Shown here piece by piece: positions 1 through 12,175 of a DNA stretch of 64,000 nucleotides. The position numbers were made by a program, and so were the translations under genes. Source of the stretch: Brachynemurus nebulosus (lineage: Eukaryota; Arthropoda; Insecta; Neuroptera; Myrmeleontidae); contig JAPWDM010000013.1 in the NCBI GenBank assembly GCA_035578155.1, forward strand, positions 8,147,527-8,211,526, read 5' to 3'. The first letter of the stretch is position 1, and each line of letters starts with the position of its first letter. The notes under the pieces are model-generated. The model did not search any database. It was not told where the DNA came from and was given only the letters and a program-made list of their open reading frames with translations.

Positions 1-1490
1 GGAGTTTTATATTCAATAAAAGTGGTATTTTGCTGAGTAGTGTTTTATTTACTAATATCAAATATCGAATACCATAAAGTAACCCTCAAATCTATTAAAA
101 ATATTGAATGAGTTCCTCAGCCAGACACGTCTGATGCCTGAATTTTGTTGAAAAAAACTCTTTTTTGCCAAGGTTTTCCCAAATTCAAATGTCTGCGATA
201 TTTTTTTACACCATTGGAAGGAGGAGAAAAATTACATAAAAATGGTTTTTAAACCATTATTCTATATGTAACCTGGTTTCGTCGAAAAAGTAATTTTTGT
301 AAACGGAAATTCGTTATGTTATGCAGGATGCTGCGACAGGGGTATTTTACTTTCATAATATGCTACATATTACATACATTAAATCTGTCATAATCACTGA
401 TTGTACGGAACACTATGGAGCACTTGGCAACTTTTTATTTCATAATTATGACATCCCTAGGAAATTTTCTTTTTGCTCTTTTCGTCATTTTTTCAAACTT
501 TTCTGGATAGGCTTGGACCTACCCAACCTATCCGCTAAAATCGCCACTGCCATCAATGTTTTAATAGTATTTGCCTTCCATTCTTAGCTAACGAGCTAAC
601 GATTCACGCGGTATACTTAAAGTGACAATAATAAAAGCCACAACAATAGTTTTGATATTATTTTCATCTTGCACTATTAGAAGGCACTGTGTGTGGCCTG
701 GTGACTCTTGTGCTGGTAGTCAAGTTGTTAAGACAATACATACATACCTAGTTGTGTTTGTAGTTACTGTATTTTGTAGTATTTTGCAATGTTTGTATAC
801 AGTGATAACATTAAAATAGTTGTTCTAACCATAAGCATATGAATAAACAAACCATCATAGTATTGTTGAGATATGTATATAGAGTATAGAGCCAGGAATC
901 GGGACATACACGACAATTCTATTATGTTTAATGTTTTGTGTTTATTACTTTGTAAAAAATATTGTAATACAAATGGCCATGTTGTCCTAGTTTTCAAATA
1001 ATCAAAAGTTTTTCTGTAAAGTAAAAAAAAAAAAATGGCTAATGCTGTACAATACAGGTTCGTCTACATCTCAGTAGGGGTTCTACTACTCCACCGTACA
1101 GTTTCGCTGGAATTATTCAGGAGTGAAGCGAAACGTGACGGTGAAGAACACCCTCTGGCCAGGAGTCGAGTATTTCTTTTTCAAGAATTTCATTTTCCTA
1201 CTGGGCAAGTTTGATATTATTGAGAGATTTTAACGTACTTTAAAGAGGACGGAAAATATTAGTTTAAATTTATGATATTCAATAGTAGTGCGCCTATGAT
1301 TGGATAGAATCTTTCCAAGTACTTAACAAGAATCTTATCTATTTAGCCAAAAATATATATATATTTTTTAATAATATTTTTGTTTCCAAAAATAAAAATT
1401 TGGCGGGACAAGTCTACCCATATTGTCGACTTTCCATTGGGTGTCCTTAAAGACTAGAGATTACTTACATAAATAATTATTTTTTCATTT
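1..1490. other. AT-rich non-coding stretch
   Basis: I see no gene or repeat here. The open frames of 65-88 codons (for example 321-587) show no recognisable domain and no conserved copy. A run of A at about 1024-1035 is the only low-complexity tract of note. Confidence 0.5.
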
Positions 1491-1690
1491 CAGGGGGCTC
1501 CTGCCCCCCCCCCCCCTGCCAGAACTTCCGGAAGGGGCTTTGCCACCTTGCGCCCCACTGGGGGGGCTTCGCGCCCTGTATCTCGTGGGGGACTCCACCC
1601 CTCATAAAACAAATGATATCATTTTTTCTCGAGATATGTGAAAAAATTCACGAACGAACGAACTAACGAACGCACATACAGATATCATGC
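1491..1690 (+). repeat. GC-rich repeat fragment ending in degenerate (ACGA)n
   Basis: An isolated GC-rich block contains repeated CCCC-TGCC, GGGGCTTTGCCACC and GGGGGCTTCGCGCCC words. It is followed by ATTTTTTCTCGAGATATGTG and the tetramer run ACGAACGAACGAACTAACGA. A tetramer tail after a conserved body suggests the 3' end of a non-LTR retrotransposon. I recognise no coding sequence. Confidence 0.45.
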
Positions 1691-2895
1691 TAAAAACGGT
1701 GGATTCGGATTCTAGTGACCTAATAACGTGGAGACATGTCCAAATTAGTGATTCGTAAAATTTGGCTCATAACAATAACTTCCAATGGGAAGTTAATAAT
1801 ATATTACTTAACGAGGAGCGTAAGTATAATTTTTGTGGCCTCAGATGTAGTTTGAAAATGTGAGGCTCCCAGGCTTGTTTTTTTAACCGAAAAAATTATG
1901 AAAAATTTAAAAAATAAAATGAATACAAAATAACAAAATCCTAAACAAGATAACAAAATAAAGAGTCGAAGAAAATTTGTCCCTCTCAGGAAATTATTTT
2001 GGTAAAGAAAAATGCTCAGAATTTCGCGATCAAAAGTTCTTGTGTCATTATTCCAAATCTACTTCCAACACGACACACATTTCAACGACAAATAAAACAC
2101 AAGGGAACACATTCGAAATGAACTAGAATAAGAAAAAAAACAATATATTAAATGACTTCGAAAACAATTTAAATGATTTAGAGCATCATCTCTCTAATAG
2201 AAGACTAATTCAAAAATAATCGATTTCTAATATGATATACGTAGTAAAATATATACATATTCATCCCCCCACAACGACAAATTATATTACAAAATATCTT
2301 GAACTAAATTTCTTGGAGCTCATTTTGAAAGAGACTCGATATGTAGGCACTCCACTAGCAAAAACAGTTGTAAACGTGGAACACAGGGAGAAAACCAGGT
2401 GACGTTGAGTATCCTACAACCAACATCATATGATACGATCGCATAAAACTACTACTTCTCTACTCTCGAATTTTAAGATAGAAATGAGGCATCGAAGTAG
2501 ACGACACACACATCTGTAAGATTTATTAGTACCTATATAGCCATCTCTGTTCGATCAATGGTGTGGAAGTAGTAAGTCGATACATTCATTTCATTCACAT
2601 TTTCGTCATGCTATCCAGAAAGTTCTACACACTACGCCGGGTTACATGTGTGTTTGTATGTGTGCTACACGCCTATCGATTTTACAATATCCTGATGTAC
2701 GCCATTTCCCTACAAACGACGTGTACAACACGGCTGCCTATTGCCGCCCGTTGAAACCAACTGTTTTGTTGTGGATGAGGTTGATGCTCTCGGCGTAGAG
2801 TTTAATTTATTGGCGGTCAAAAATTTGCGGTCACTGAAACGATTTTATCCAGAATTATAGAAGAGTAAAAAATTCTCGGAATGTAAATATTATAA
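1691..2895. other. AT-rich non-coding stretch
   Basis: Nothing recognisable. The 63-codon frame at 2563-2754 is unsupported. Confidence 0.5.
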
Positions 2896-2898
2896 TAA

Positions 2899-3425
2899 GG
2901 CCCGATTTACATTATAGTGCCAATATCGATACGCTCCCGCTCCACTCTTGCTCCGATATAATCTTGTTGTGTTCACATTACAATGCTGATACCATGTTGG
3001 CACCTATTCGTTCTCCATTCACACACTATAGTGCCGCTCTCGGTGTCCTCTCTCGCTCCAATTTCGCTCCGATAAAAATTTTTCCCCCATATTTTAAACA
3101 CTATTGTATTAGAAGAGCATATCAGAATACAATATATCTATTAGCTAATTGGTAATATGTATCATAATCATAATGTATTGTAGCAAGACGTCGCGTCATT
3201 GTGTTAGATTATGTTTTCCTAATACAATAATTTTTAAATAAATGGGCTGAGAAACGGAGCAGAGTGGAATCAAAAACGTGTTCACACTATCGATATAAGT
3301 CTGATATCGCTCCGATACCGCTCCGATAAAATATTATCTGAGTGGTATTGATATTGGAGCGGGAGCGAACCGTGACTGATATCGGAACAATATCGGAGCG
3401 ATGATGTGAATACACTCATTGTCTA
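2899..3425. mobile_element. Probable Harbinger-like relic with CGCTCC-rich repeats
   Basis: Starting at GGCCCGATTTACATTATAG, just after TAA, the interval holds repeated words such as CGCTCCGATA, TCACATTA/TTCACACTAT and GTGCC on one side. The reverse complements GGAGCGGGAGCG and TATCGGAGCG lie on the other side (about 3350-3410). The left border fits a TWA-flanked Harbinger end; the right border is decayed and was placed only approximately. Similar in style to the element at 45923 (GGCC end, TTCACA-like motif), but the family link is a guess. Confidence 0.45.
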
Positions 3426-3770
3426 TTGTGTAAGAATATTTTATCGTGTTTATCGTCTTTATCGTATTTATTAATTAAAGTAATTTTGTTGACCAAAATT
3501 CAATAAAATTTTGTAAACATATTTACTTCTAGTTACTATTTATTGTATGTTGCTTTTCTAAAAACCAAAAAGTTTATTTTAAAATATAAGATGGTCAGAG
3601 CCGGATTAAAAAAACTTTTAAGGGCCCCTTTTTTGGCCAATAATAAATTTAGTATTAAATTGTCTCTGTTAAAAAATACTTCTCGTAAAAATTTATCGGT
3701 AAATATTAATTACACAGGTGAGATCTACCCACTATTTTCGTAGCAAGACTTATACACTTTCCACTCTGTA

Positions 3771-4445
3771 TAGGTAAATTACATGTACGTACAACTAACT
3801 TGAAGGTACACCAACCGTCTATGGCAGGAACACCCATACTTATGGAAATAGTGTACGTGTGTACGGGATGTGTGGTTCGCCCCTCTCATTGATGTTTTTG
3901 TTGCCCTATCTGAAGTGTACGAAAAGTGGGTTTTTTTGTGTATACTGATAAGATATAATTAATATATTGACGAAACTATAGGCAATCCTTGTGAATATCG
4001 TATTCCTGTTTAGAAATTTTATCACGTTCAGAATGTTCAAAAATCTGCACAAAGTAGCCGTCATGGTTGACGTTTTAATAATAACGAACATCAATCAATT
4101 ACAATAAAATACTTCAACAATGTATAGCAATAACAACAGTCCGGCTAAAACCTGTTGTATTATAACAAAATGAATAGGTAAATTACATATACGAATAACC
4201 AACATGAAGATACACGGACCGTCTATGGCAGAATAGTGTACGTGTGTACGGGATGTGTGGCGCGCTCCTCTCACTTGATGTTTTTGTTACCCTACCTGGA
4301 GTGTATAAAAAGTGGATTTTTTGTATACTGATTAGACATAATAATATATTAACGTAATATAGGCAATCCTTGTGAATGCCTGTAAAGAATTTTATCATTT
4401 TATTAAAAAATTTGCACAAAGTAGCCCTCATGATTGACATTACTC
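3771..4445. repeat. Diverged tandem duplication, period about 404 bp
   Basis: TAGGTAAATTACAT starts at 3771 and 4175. The same landmarks follow in order in both units: CCGTCTATGGCAG, AGTGTACGTGTGTACGGGAT, TTGATGTTTTTGTT, AGGCAATCCTTGTGAAT and TGCACAAAGTAGCC. Unit 2 lacks about 20 bp around the ACACCCATACTTATGG part. The minus frames in each unit (62 and 85 codons) are not alignable over their full length, which argues against a duplicated gene. Confidence 0.88.
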
Positions 4446-6090
4446 ATTTCCTAAATATTTCTACGTTTTTCGAGAGATTCTCCGAAATTTTTAAATGCAA
4501 GAAAGTGAAATCAAAAAACTTAAAAATATTGGATTAATGTAATTAACTAATTAGAGTAACATTGCTGGTGTCTATGTCCAACTTTTTTATAATTTTAAAA
4601 TTAGCACTACTATGTACGAATATTTTTGTGCGTCTCAATATGCAAACTACCACCATAGCCATAACAACGAACGGGAGAAATGTTACCAACACCAATCCAT
4701 TGCATGGTACAGTACAAGGTGCTATCGTCAGTGACACTAAAGTACACATTTTATTTGGTGACCTAAATTCTACACTAATACCACACAATGTATGTATAAA
4801 ATATATAATATCACTCATTTCACCCCCCAAATGAAGTTTTTCATATGACTTTCAAAATAAATTTTCATTTAATAAAAAAAAGAGAATTTTTTATTTTCTA
4901 CTTAATTTTAATTTAGATTTTTTTATTGAAAGAATTTTTCGTTATTGAAAAGGAAAAAAAATTGGGGATAGGTTGATCGAAGACACAGGTCCGGAATTCA
5001 TATTATTCATTTAATTAAGTACCTATGTTCATTACGGTTTAACTTTAGCAAGTTAAAAGTTGAAGAGAAACATTTTCCTTAGTTGAAGCTGAATACTTCG
5101 TAAGCAGAACGTAAAACTAAAAATTGCTCAGAGGAACCTCAATTTCAGTTTAAAAGATACGTGGAAACAATTTCCTTCTAACCTTTTTCAATCGGAATTT
5201 GTTTATTTTTACTATCTTCAATGAGGACTGTATGGAGAAATAACGGGTCTCCGGAACAAATAAGATTTTTCAAAAATTTTTCTAAATTTACCAAAAAATT
5301 TCATCTCACAAATTGCTCCGGGCTTCCCTGGTGAACTCGAGTTCCGGGACTATAACTGCGCCTGTCCCCCTGTCCCAAAGATGCAGAATTATGAAAGGTA
5401 GTTTATTTATTGCCTATTTACCATAAAATGATTTATGTCAGAAGGTTGTCCTGAAAATAATACAGATATTTGATTTAAACGAAATCACAGACGAATGAAC
5501 ACTATTATATAATACTACTAGACATAGCGCAAAGCCAGTTTGTAGGCATTTTTCTTGAAGCAGGTAATAGGGTGAGACGGGTGCCATTTAAGGAATATAA
5601 TATAATGTCAATTTTTGAGCAAATGTGACTATAATTATTGCAGGACATACTTCGTATACGTATTTTTCTTTCAAAATTTTGCAGTTTCTTCTCAAAAAAG
5701 TAAAATTTTGCTACATCAATATTATATTTTTACAATAATTATTTGAAAACGTTACAACGGATACCATCAATTATTATATTACAGAATACTATTAAGGTCG
5801 GAACATGGTCGTAACTGGATGCCTCAATTATAAATTTATATAATTAGGCTATATAATATGTTCATTGGTCCGTGAACGAAATGCATACTAAATATGATTT
5901 CAATTGTTTTAATCTTAAAATTTATTTTGATTTATTTTAGTTTCCATAGATTTGTTGAATCTAAATTGAACGTTGACAAGAAAAATAACTGATAAATAAT
6001 AACATAGCTACAAAAACAAATTTTTTGGAATTTTCACCATGTCGAATGTTAATTTTACAAAGTAATTTCATATAATTAATTAATATAAAT
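4446..6090. other. AT-rich non-coding stretch
   Basis: Nothing firmly recognisable. Overlapping frames of about 90-95 codons on both strands at 4543-4834 are mirror images across one low-stop segment and carry no known motif. A GC-richer patch at 5315-5385 (CTCGAGTTCCGGGAC, GCGCCTGTCCCCCTGTCCC) may be a transposon scrap. Confidence 0.45.
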
Positions 6091-6163
6091 AAAAACCGTT
6101 CATATAAATTTTAATTAATTAATTTTATTTATTCATTTATAATTAACTATATGAACGGTTTTA
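6091..6163. repeat. Short AT-rich hairpin
   Basis: AAAACCGTTCATATA (about 6092) pairs with TATATGAACGGTTTT (about 6148). The loop is a TTAATTAATT-rich stretch of about 40 nt. Confidence 0.7.
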
Positions 6164-6653
6164 ATTTTTGTTTTATGTTTTAATGGTAATTACTAATTTT
6201 ATGTATTAATTAAACATTTATTTAATTGGTAATAAATGAATATTAGTTTAGTTTATTAACCTAGTATTAGGGTTTTGTGAATGTATATTTTGATAAATTA
6301 TCAAAATTTTATTTGTCGCAAAAAAATATGGAGCTTAGCTAATTAATTAATTATTGTTGATTTAACTGTGCGATTAAAATTTACCAATCATACTAACATC
6401 ACAAATCTTAATTAGTTTGGTTTACTTAAGATAACTTGCAAATAATTAGAGTTTACTGAAAATCATTAAGTACCATTTTTTTTTTTTTTTATAATGAAAT
6501 TTCTAGAGCAGTTATTGGCAACCTCTTTTGGGCAGCGGGATTCAAATTAGGACTGATAAATATCGAATTTACAATTTAATGGTGTCCAACTATATAAACT
6601 TTTTATTCGCCTAACTTCTTTCGAATCTTTAGAAAAAATGTGGTACTGTTCGC

Positions 6654-7579
6654 AGTAGGGTAGAGAGGGGCAAGTTGAACATAGGTGTAAGTTGAGCAAT
6701 CGAAATATCTCAGAAACTATACATCGCACGCTAATACATTAAAGGGCGAATAGAAGTGGGTAGGAGAGGGGAGCTCATGCGCACGCTTTATTTATTTTGC
6801 GTACAAAAAGTAAAAAACTTTTGTTTGTGAATATTGCTTCTATACGAGACAATTATCTATGTTAAATCAAATAAGTGTTAAACTTTTATAAATTTAGTAT
6901 ATTTTTGTTATCTAGAAAGGATTTGCTTCTAATTCAAACAGTTTTTTTCATAACCTCACTTTTGTTTCAAATTATCTGAGTGGGGTAAGTTGAGCAATAG
7001 AACTTTCGTTTGCATTAATTGTAGCAGTGACAATGATGTTGAAGTTCTTAATATCTACTTAATGTTTCTCTTTTAAAGTCATTTTCATTAATTACTTAAA
7101 CGTTAAAGTCTGATATTAAGTAGAAAGATTGAGTATATTCGAAATATTAAGTTTAAGATTGTGGTTTAAATATTAAGTTGAAGTTGTCTTTTTGTTAATT
7201 TTTTTTCTGTATTTAATATCCAAAAAAAATTACTTTTTATTTCACTATTATGTCACTAAAGCATTATAAATCATTTTATTTTATGTTTGATAAACATCCA
7301 AGGCATGGTTTGGCTACATTTTCTAACTGCTCAATTTACCCCCTACGCTTGCTCAACTTACCTCACCTATGGGGTACATTGAGCATGTCGGACTTCCTTC
7401 ACTTAAACAGCTTTATCTCTTAAACTTGAATTGTTAGAAAAAAGTTACTATGGGAACTTTAGAAAAAAGGAACAAATTACCTACACATCAGTATGCATAA
7501 CAATAAATTTGGACTTATGGTTGAGGAGCTATGGTCGATTAAGTGAAAAATTGTTCAACTAGCCCCACCCTACCCTACT
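6654..7579. mobile_element. TIR element with repeated AAGTTGAGCA motifs
   Basis: Left terminus AGTAGGGTAGAGAGGGGCAA and right terminus (inverted) AGTAGGGTAGGGTGGGGCTA, both continuing into GTTGAACA, form a TIR of about 28 bp. The motif GGGG(C/T)AAGTTGAGCA or its complement recurs inside (near 6690, 6980, 7345 and 7375). This pattern is typical of sub-terminal transposase-binding sites. TA is present at both ends if the element is taken to begin at GGGTAG, which would fit a Tc1/mariner-type transposase. It is 926 bp long with no credible open frame, so it is non-autonomous. Confidence 0.82.
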
Positions 7580-8230
7580 TTCCGTATCGAAGCGTACCTC
7601 TCGTACCGTATATTTAAGTAAATTGTAGAAGTTGAGATTCCCTCTTACCATTTTTCAATGTTAGGCTCCATTTGCGCAATATTGAACTTTCAAGTGGTGT
7701 TAGGTGAGTTGCAAAACACGTCTATTATTTTTATGTAATATATTTAATCATTTGTGCGTCTGTTAGTGATCGATAAGTTTTGAACCACTAGACCGAAACC
7801 AACTGTTATCTAAGACTACATATTTCTACAAACTAGTGAAAAACACAAATTTTCTCTTGACGAAAGAAAAAATTTTTCTGTGCATTATTTAGATAAAACC
7901 ATTTTGAACTGTGCTTCAGCTACAACAAATATTAAGTTAACTGTACGATAATCTACTTGTAATACATTTCTACACTACTTACGAATCGTTCTAACCCTGT
8001 TTGCATACGCCAAAATGAATTGATGTTATGTAAAATGGTTGACCAAAGTAAATATAAAATGATTCAACCAGTTATGTAACACATTAGTACACACAGAAAT
8101 GGCATATTTGTATAGTTGATTTAGAAAATGTTTGATATTATGTAATCGGAATCAGAAGTACAAAGTACTTTTAGAATTATATAGAGAATACCAGGAATGG
8201 AACATCGAAAAATTACAAAATTGATTAGAG

Positions 8231-8846
8231 TAAGGTGAATCGATCACTTGAAATTTTCCAAGTTTAGAATTTGAAATTTTAGTATATTATAGAGAAAGAT
8301 ATGATGCATTCACTGACACTATCTTGAACAATTTCTGACGTGTAGTTTAGAAGAAATAAATTTTCAAAGTCAGAATTTTTAACCTACGAGTAAATGCCAA
8401 GAATGATTAGAGGTGAATCAGTGGTATGTATTTAAGTAAGTTGTATCATTAAAAACCAACTTTAAAATTTAAATAAAAAACTGAAAATTATTTTCTTTTG
8501 TTTTTGAATCATTAAAAAGCTATTTTGTTTAAAATTGGACGTTTAGTTATTGTAATAAATAGAAAAAAACTATAAAAATGTCATTTTATACTAATACACC
8601 CATAATATATATTTATGTACGTGTTAGTTATTATGTGTTCGTGCACATCAACTACCAGAATCAAATTGATTACTTTTAAAATTATTAAAATTAGAAAACT
8701 AAACAATAATCAAAGATTAATACTGTTACATGTATTATAAAATTTAACTTATTTTTCTACACATAAATTATATTTATTTATAGAGAAAAAAATAGACTTA
8801 GTAACTCATTTGTCACAAGTTTGTCAGTATTGATCGATTCACCTTA
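8231..8846. mobile_element. TIR element, TAAGGTGAATCGATCA ends
   Basis: TAAGGTGAATCGATCA at the left is repeated inverted as TGATCGATTCACCTTA at the right, a perfect 16-bp TIR. If the outer TA is the target duplication, this would be a TA-inserting (Tc1/mariner-like) element of about 612 bp. A partial third copy, GAGGTGAATCA, sits internally near 8410. There is no coding capacity. Confidence 0.75.
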
Positions 8847-9207
8847 AGGGGAGCTCTTAAATAGAAAACTGCTTTAGAAAATGGCTGTAATATAGAGGAT
8901 ATGTTCGCTTGTACATTTTACGAAAATGACAACAATTTTCGACTATCATTGATTGTCTACAAGATTACATAACCCCAAATTTATTACAAACCTTCTATTC
9001 CCTTAACATTTCCACTCTGTGAATTTTCCATTGCGTACAACATACCTTTAGATATATCTGTCACCATATAAGAACCTACATTTTCTGGTAGTGGCAAACA
9101 AAGTGTATCCAACCATTTGATGTCGCAAGTTCATTATTCCACCACATCGGGAACGATGGTGGATATAGAATCACTTGGTCGGCAATACAGTGGTCTGTTA
9201 TACCTGG

Positions 9208-10260
9208 TTCACACCGGACTTTTTTGGTAGTTAATACTTAATAGTAAGTAGCAAATAGAATGCATTAGTAATAAGTAAGACGCGTTAATAGAACAGAAAA
9301 ATACATAGCTATGGTAGATATATATTATATAGGTATGTAAAGTAAAAAGGTAAATAACCTGCAGAAAATTATTGTGTACTTGCACAAATTTATATAATTA
9401 TATATTAAAAAACAAACTATTACCGTATCGCGATAGTATTTTACGATATATCTCCGGTAAATTACCTTTACTGGCCGAGAAGTAGTGATGAGCAAATGCA
9501 AGACCAAGACCAAAACTTGGCAGTCTAGGTCTTGGTCTTGTTCTTGCATTAAAAATCTTGGTCTTGGTCTTGCTAGAGCAGTTTGAGTCTTGGTCTTGGT
9601 CTTGCAAAATGCTTCTTGGTATTGGTCTTGGTCTTGGTATTGCTAAAGAATCTTGCACTTTCTTGCATTTTTTATTAGCGAATTTTTTCCTTCTAAAATC
9701 GGAATTTTCTCTCTTTACGGTATTAGTTATACTTTTAAACTATTTAAATAATTTAGCAAGAGTCTTGCTTTTTTCTTGCTATTGTCTTGGTCTTCCTCAC
9801 TTGAGTCTTGGTATTGGTCTTGAAGCCATACTTATATTCTTGGTCTTGGTCTTGGTCTTGGTATACATATAGTCTTGGTCTTGCAAAAATTGAAAGACCA
9901 AGAGAAGACTGCAAGACTAAGACTAATTTTGCTCATCACTACCGAGAAGATTTGAAGAGTTATTGAAATTTTCGAGATTATTAAAGGCAATTAACAGTCC
10001 GAGTATTGTATAGCATTTTTGCGCGATTAGTTCAAGGTTTTGAAGAATTTACTTACCTCACTGTTATATACTTCCCGCACTGTTATATTTTGTTTATCAT
10101 GGATATTAACAAACGTTCCAGAAATATAACTTATCAGCATTGTAAACAGTATCAGTGACTATTTACCTTTATTATTTTACATACCTAAATACAGCTACCA
10201 TAGCTATGTACTTTAGTGTTTTACTAAGTAGGTACTAACTACTAAAAAGTCCGATGTGAA
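9208..10260. mobile_element. Foldback element (1.05 kb) hosting a nested hAT copy
   Basis: TTCACACCGGACTTTTT at the left is mirrored by AAAAAGTCCGATGTGAA at the right. Further inside, ATACATAGCTATGGTAG (about 9300) is mirrored by CTACCATAGCTATGTA (about 10197), followed by related GTATGTAAA / TTTACATAC segments. The arms are thus at least 100-150 bp with indels. The hexamer-rich hAT copy (9483-9941, with its own TSD) is inserted in the loop region, so this element is the older of the two. No convincing TSD was found for the foldback itself. Confidence 0.72.
9483..9941 (+). mobile_element. Hexamer-rich non-autonomous hAT element, copy 1
   Basis: The ends are TAGTGATGAGCAAA and, inverted, TTTGCTCATCACTA. 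They are flanked by a perfect 8-bp duplication CCGAGAAG (9475-9482 and 9942-9949), as for hAT. Inside each end is an array built on the hexamer TCTTGG (CCAAGA on the other strand), surrounding a non-repetitive core of about 120 bp. Two further copies of the same element lie at 19887 and 61713. There is no coding capacity; the long open frames here translate to Leu-Val, Lys-Thr, Asp-Gln or Pro-Arg dipeptide runs and are by-products of the hexamer. The copy sits inside the foldback at 9208-10260. Confidence 0.93.
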
Positions 10261-11522
10261 TGATGTACTATACATTCACTTACCACTTTTTTCGGTCACT
10301 TATGGACACTTGGACAAATATTTGCTTGGACAATTTAAATTGATAGAATGGGATTTGAAACATATATCAAACATATGCAACATATGTCTCTGGTAATGAT
10401 CTGACGATTCCTGCTGAATATTAAATCACCCTTTATCTTCCCCAATATGTGGTTACCCTCGTGGAAATGAAAAAAAAAATGCAAACCCTTCAAAAAGTGA
10501 TTTGAATAATTTATTTATTTTTAATTTAGATTATTTTTTGTCAAGTATTTTATAGTTTTCGTTTTTGTGAATTACACAGAACTGTGTAATAAAGTCAAAG
10601 AGCATTCGCCGAAAACTTTCATTAAAAAATACATATAAATTCTCACCTGACAAAATAAATTACTTTTACACTTTTTTATCGCCAAAACTTTTTTGTATTG
10701 TAAAGGGTTAAAAAATGTTTAAGATAGGAAGATAAGAAAAAATTTTCACTTTAAAAAATTACCAGTAAATGAAGACGAACCTCAAATTGCTTATTAAGAG
10801 ACGACGTTAAAAAAAATACTCGAATAATCTAAATAAGAATCTCGAAGAGACGGAAGTTGAAATGAAATGGATATTTCCATAATTGCATTTACTAATTAGA
10901 AAATGTCATTATAGTCACATTTTACTCACCACCACTCTTGCACGGGGCCGTTAGAAAAAAAATGGAAGGGGCGGACTGGGATGAGGTGTTTATATTGCCA
11001 AGGGTAGTTGAAGGATAAAATATAGAGGGTGAATTTTTTTTTTAAATACGGTACCCCAGGCATTTAAAACCCAGCGGGTAATAAGAGGCCTATTAATTAC
11101 ATTTTTTTTACCAAGAAGCGTTCTCTAACTTATCCACAAGTTTAAAGTGAACTTTCAATCATTTCAAAACCAAATTCAAAGGTGGAACTACTCAGAGTAC
11201 CTAACAAATTCATACCATATTTTATGGTAGCCAATGTCTGTAATATTATATGTAGGAACATTGGTAGCCCAAGTCATTACCAAATATAGGGTCATTGACC
11301 CTTAACCTTGATTTGTCCTTGAAATATTAACCAAAATATTTGTGAGTGCTGTAATTTTTCAAACTCAATTTTCTCAAAAACTATAGTACCTAGAAAAATA
11401 AAACTGACGCCAAAATTTAGATAATACTTGGGACTATACTATATATTTTTTTGACATTTTTCCCTAAATCTTAAAAGTCCAAAACAGTTGCATAAAAAAT
11501 ATATTTTATTTTTTTGTATGGT
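10261..11522. other. AT-rich non-coding stretch
   Basis: Nothing recognisable except a short GC-richer scrap at about 10940-11085 (ACGGGGCCGTTAG, GGGGCGGACTGGG) that could be a transposon remnant. Confidence 0.45.
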
Positions 11523-11730
11523 TCTAGTACACTTACACCTTTCAAAAAAATAGAGAATATTGCTTACCTTATGTACTTGTAGCACACCAAATTTCAACAA
11601 AATCGAAAAGGCGCTTTTTGAGTAATAAATAATTTACTGAGAATATGGAATGTATTAACCGTAGAAAAGAATGCTTAAAAATAACTGTATAAAAAAATTT
11701 TAATTTTTTGGTAAATTTCTAGTATAGGTA
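11523..11730. repeat. Diverged direct copy of the palindrome arm
   Basis: TTCTAGTACACTTACACC followed by TTTCAAAAAAAT at 11523 is a diverged version of TTCTAGTATAGGTACTTACACCGTTCAAAAAAAT at 11718. Both are followed by a TGTACTTGTAGCACA / CTACTTATGCTACAG-like stretch and a C-AAA-GC-TT motif. This suggests a roughly 200-bp tandem unit, one copy of which was then duplicated in inverted orientation. Confidence 0.55.
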
Positions 11731-12140
11731 CTTACACCGTTCAAAAAAATGCAGTACATATATTGTTTAACCTATCTACTTATGCTACAGCAAAGCTCAT
11801 TATAATAGAAGATGCGTTTTCTGAAAAATAATTGACTTATCGAATATTATATGGTAGGTAACAACAGTAATATTTTCTAATTATAGGAGCTGTGCATCTT
11901 ATCTACTTTCACCACATCAAAGCTCATTAAGTTCGGCTCATTAAAATAAAATTAATGAGCGTTGATCCGGTGTAAGAAGATAAGATACACAGCTATTATA
12001 ATTAGAAAATTTTGCTGTTATTACCTACTCTATAATATTCGATAAGTCAATAATTACTATTCAAAAATCTTCTATTATGATGAGCTTTGGTATAAGAAGA
12101 TAGGCTAAACAATATACTGCATTTTTTTGAATAGTGTAAG
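11731..12140. repeat. Long palindrome with about 200-bp arms
   Basis: CTTACACCGTTCAAAAAAAT at 11731 is mirrored by ATTTTTTTGAATAGTGTAAG ending at 12140. Pairing continues almost to the centre near 11945: AAAGCTCATTATAATAGAAG, TTGACTTATCGAATATTATA and TTTTCTAATTATA all recur inverted, and the innermost pair is AAAGCTCATTAA / TTAATGAGCG. The arms differ by small indels. A diverged direct copy of the outer part of the left arm lies at about 11523-11730. The palindrome ends 36 bp before the hAT element at 12176. Confidence 0.88.
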
Positions 12141-12175
12141 GCCCATGCAAATTTTGTTTGGACTTTATTGCCGAC

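Noticed and set aside
3596..3642. CAGAGCCGGATTAAA...GGGCCCC as a hAT end
   Set aside because: It resembles common hAT termini, but neither a partner end nor a TSD was found.
4543..4834. Overlapping frames of 95 (minus) and 90 (plus) codons
   Set aside because: Mirror-image open frames over a low-stop segment with no recognisable motif and no context suggesting a gene.
9325..9872. Open frames of 74-104 codons on both strands
   Set aside because: They are by-products of the same hexamer arrays in copy 1 of the hAT family.
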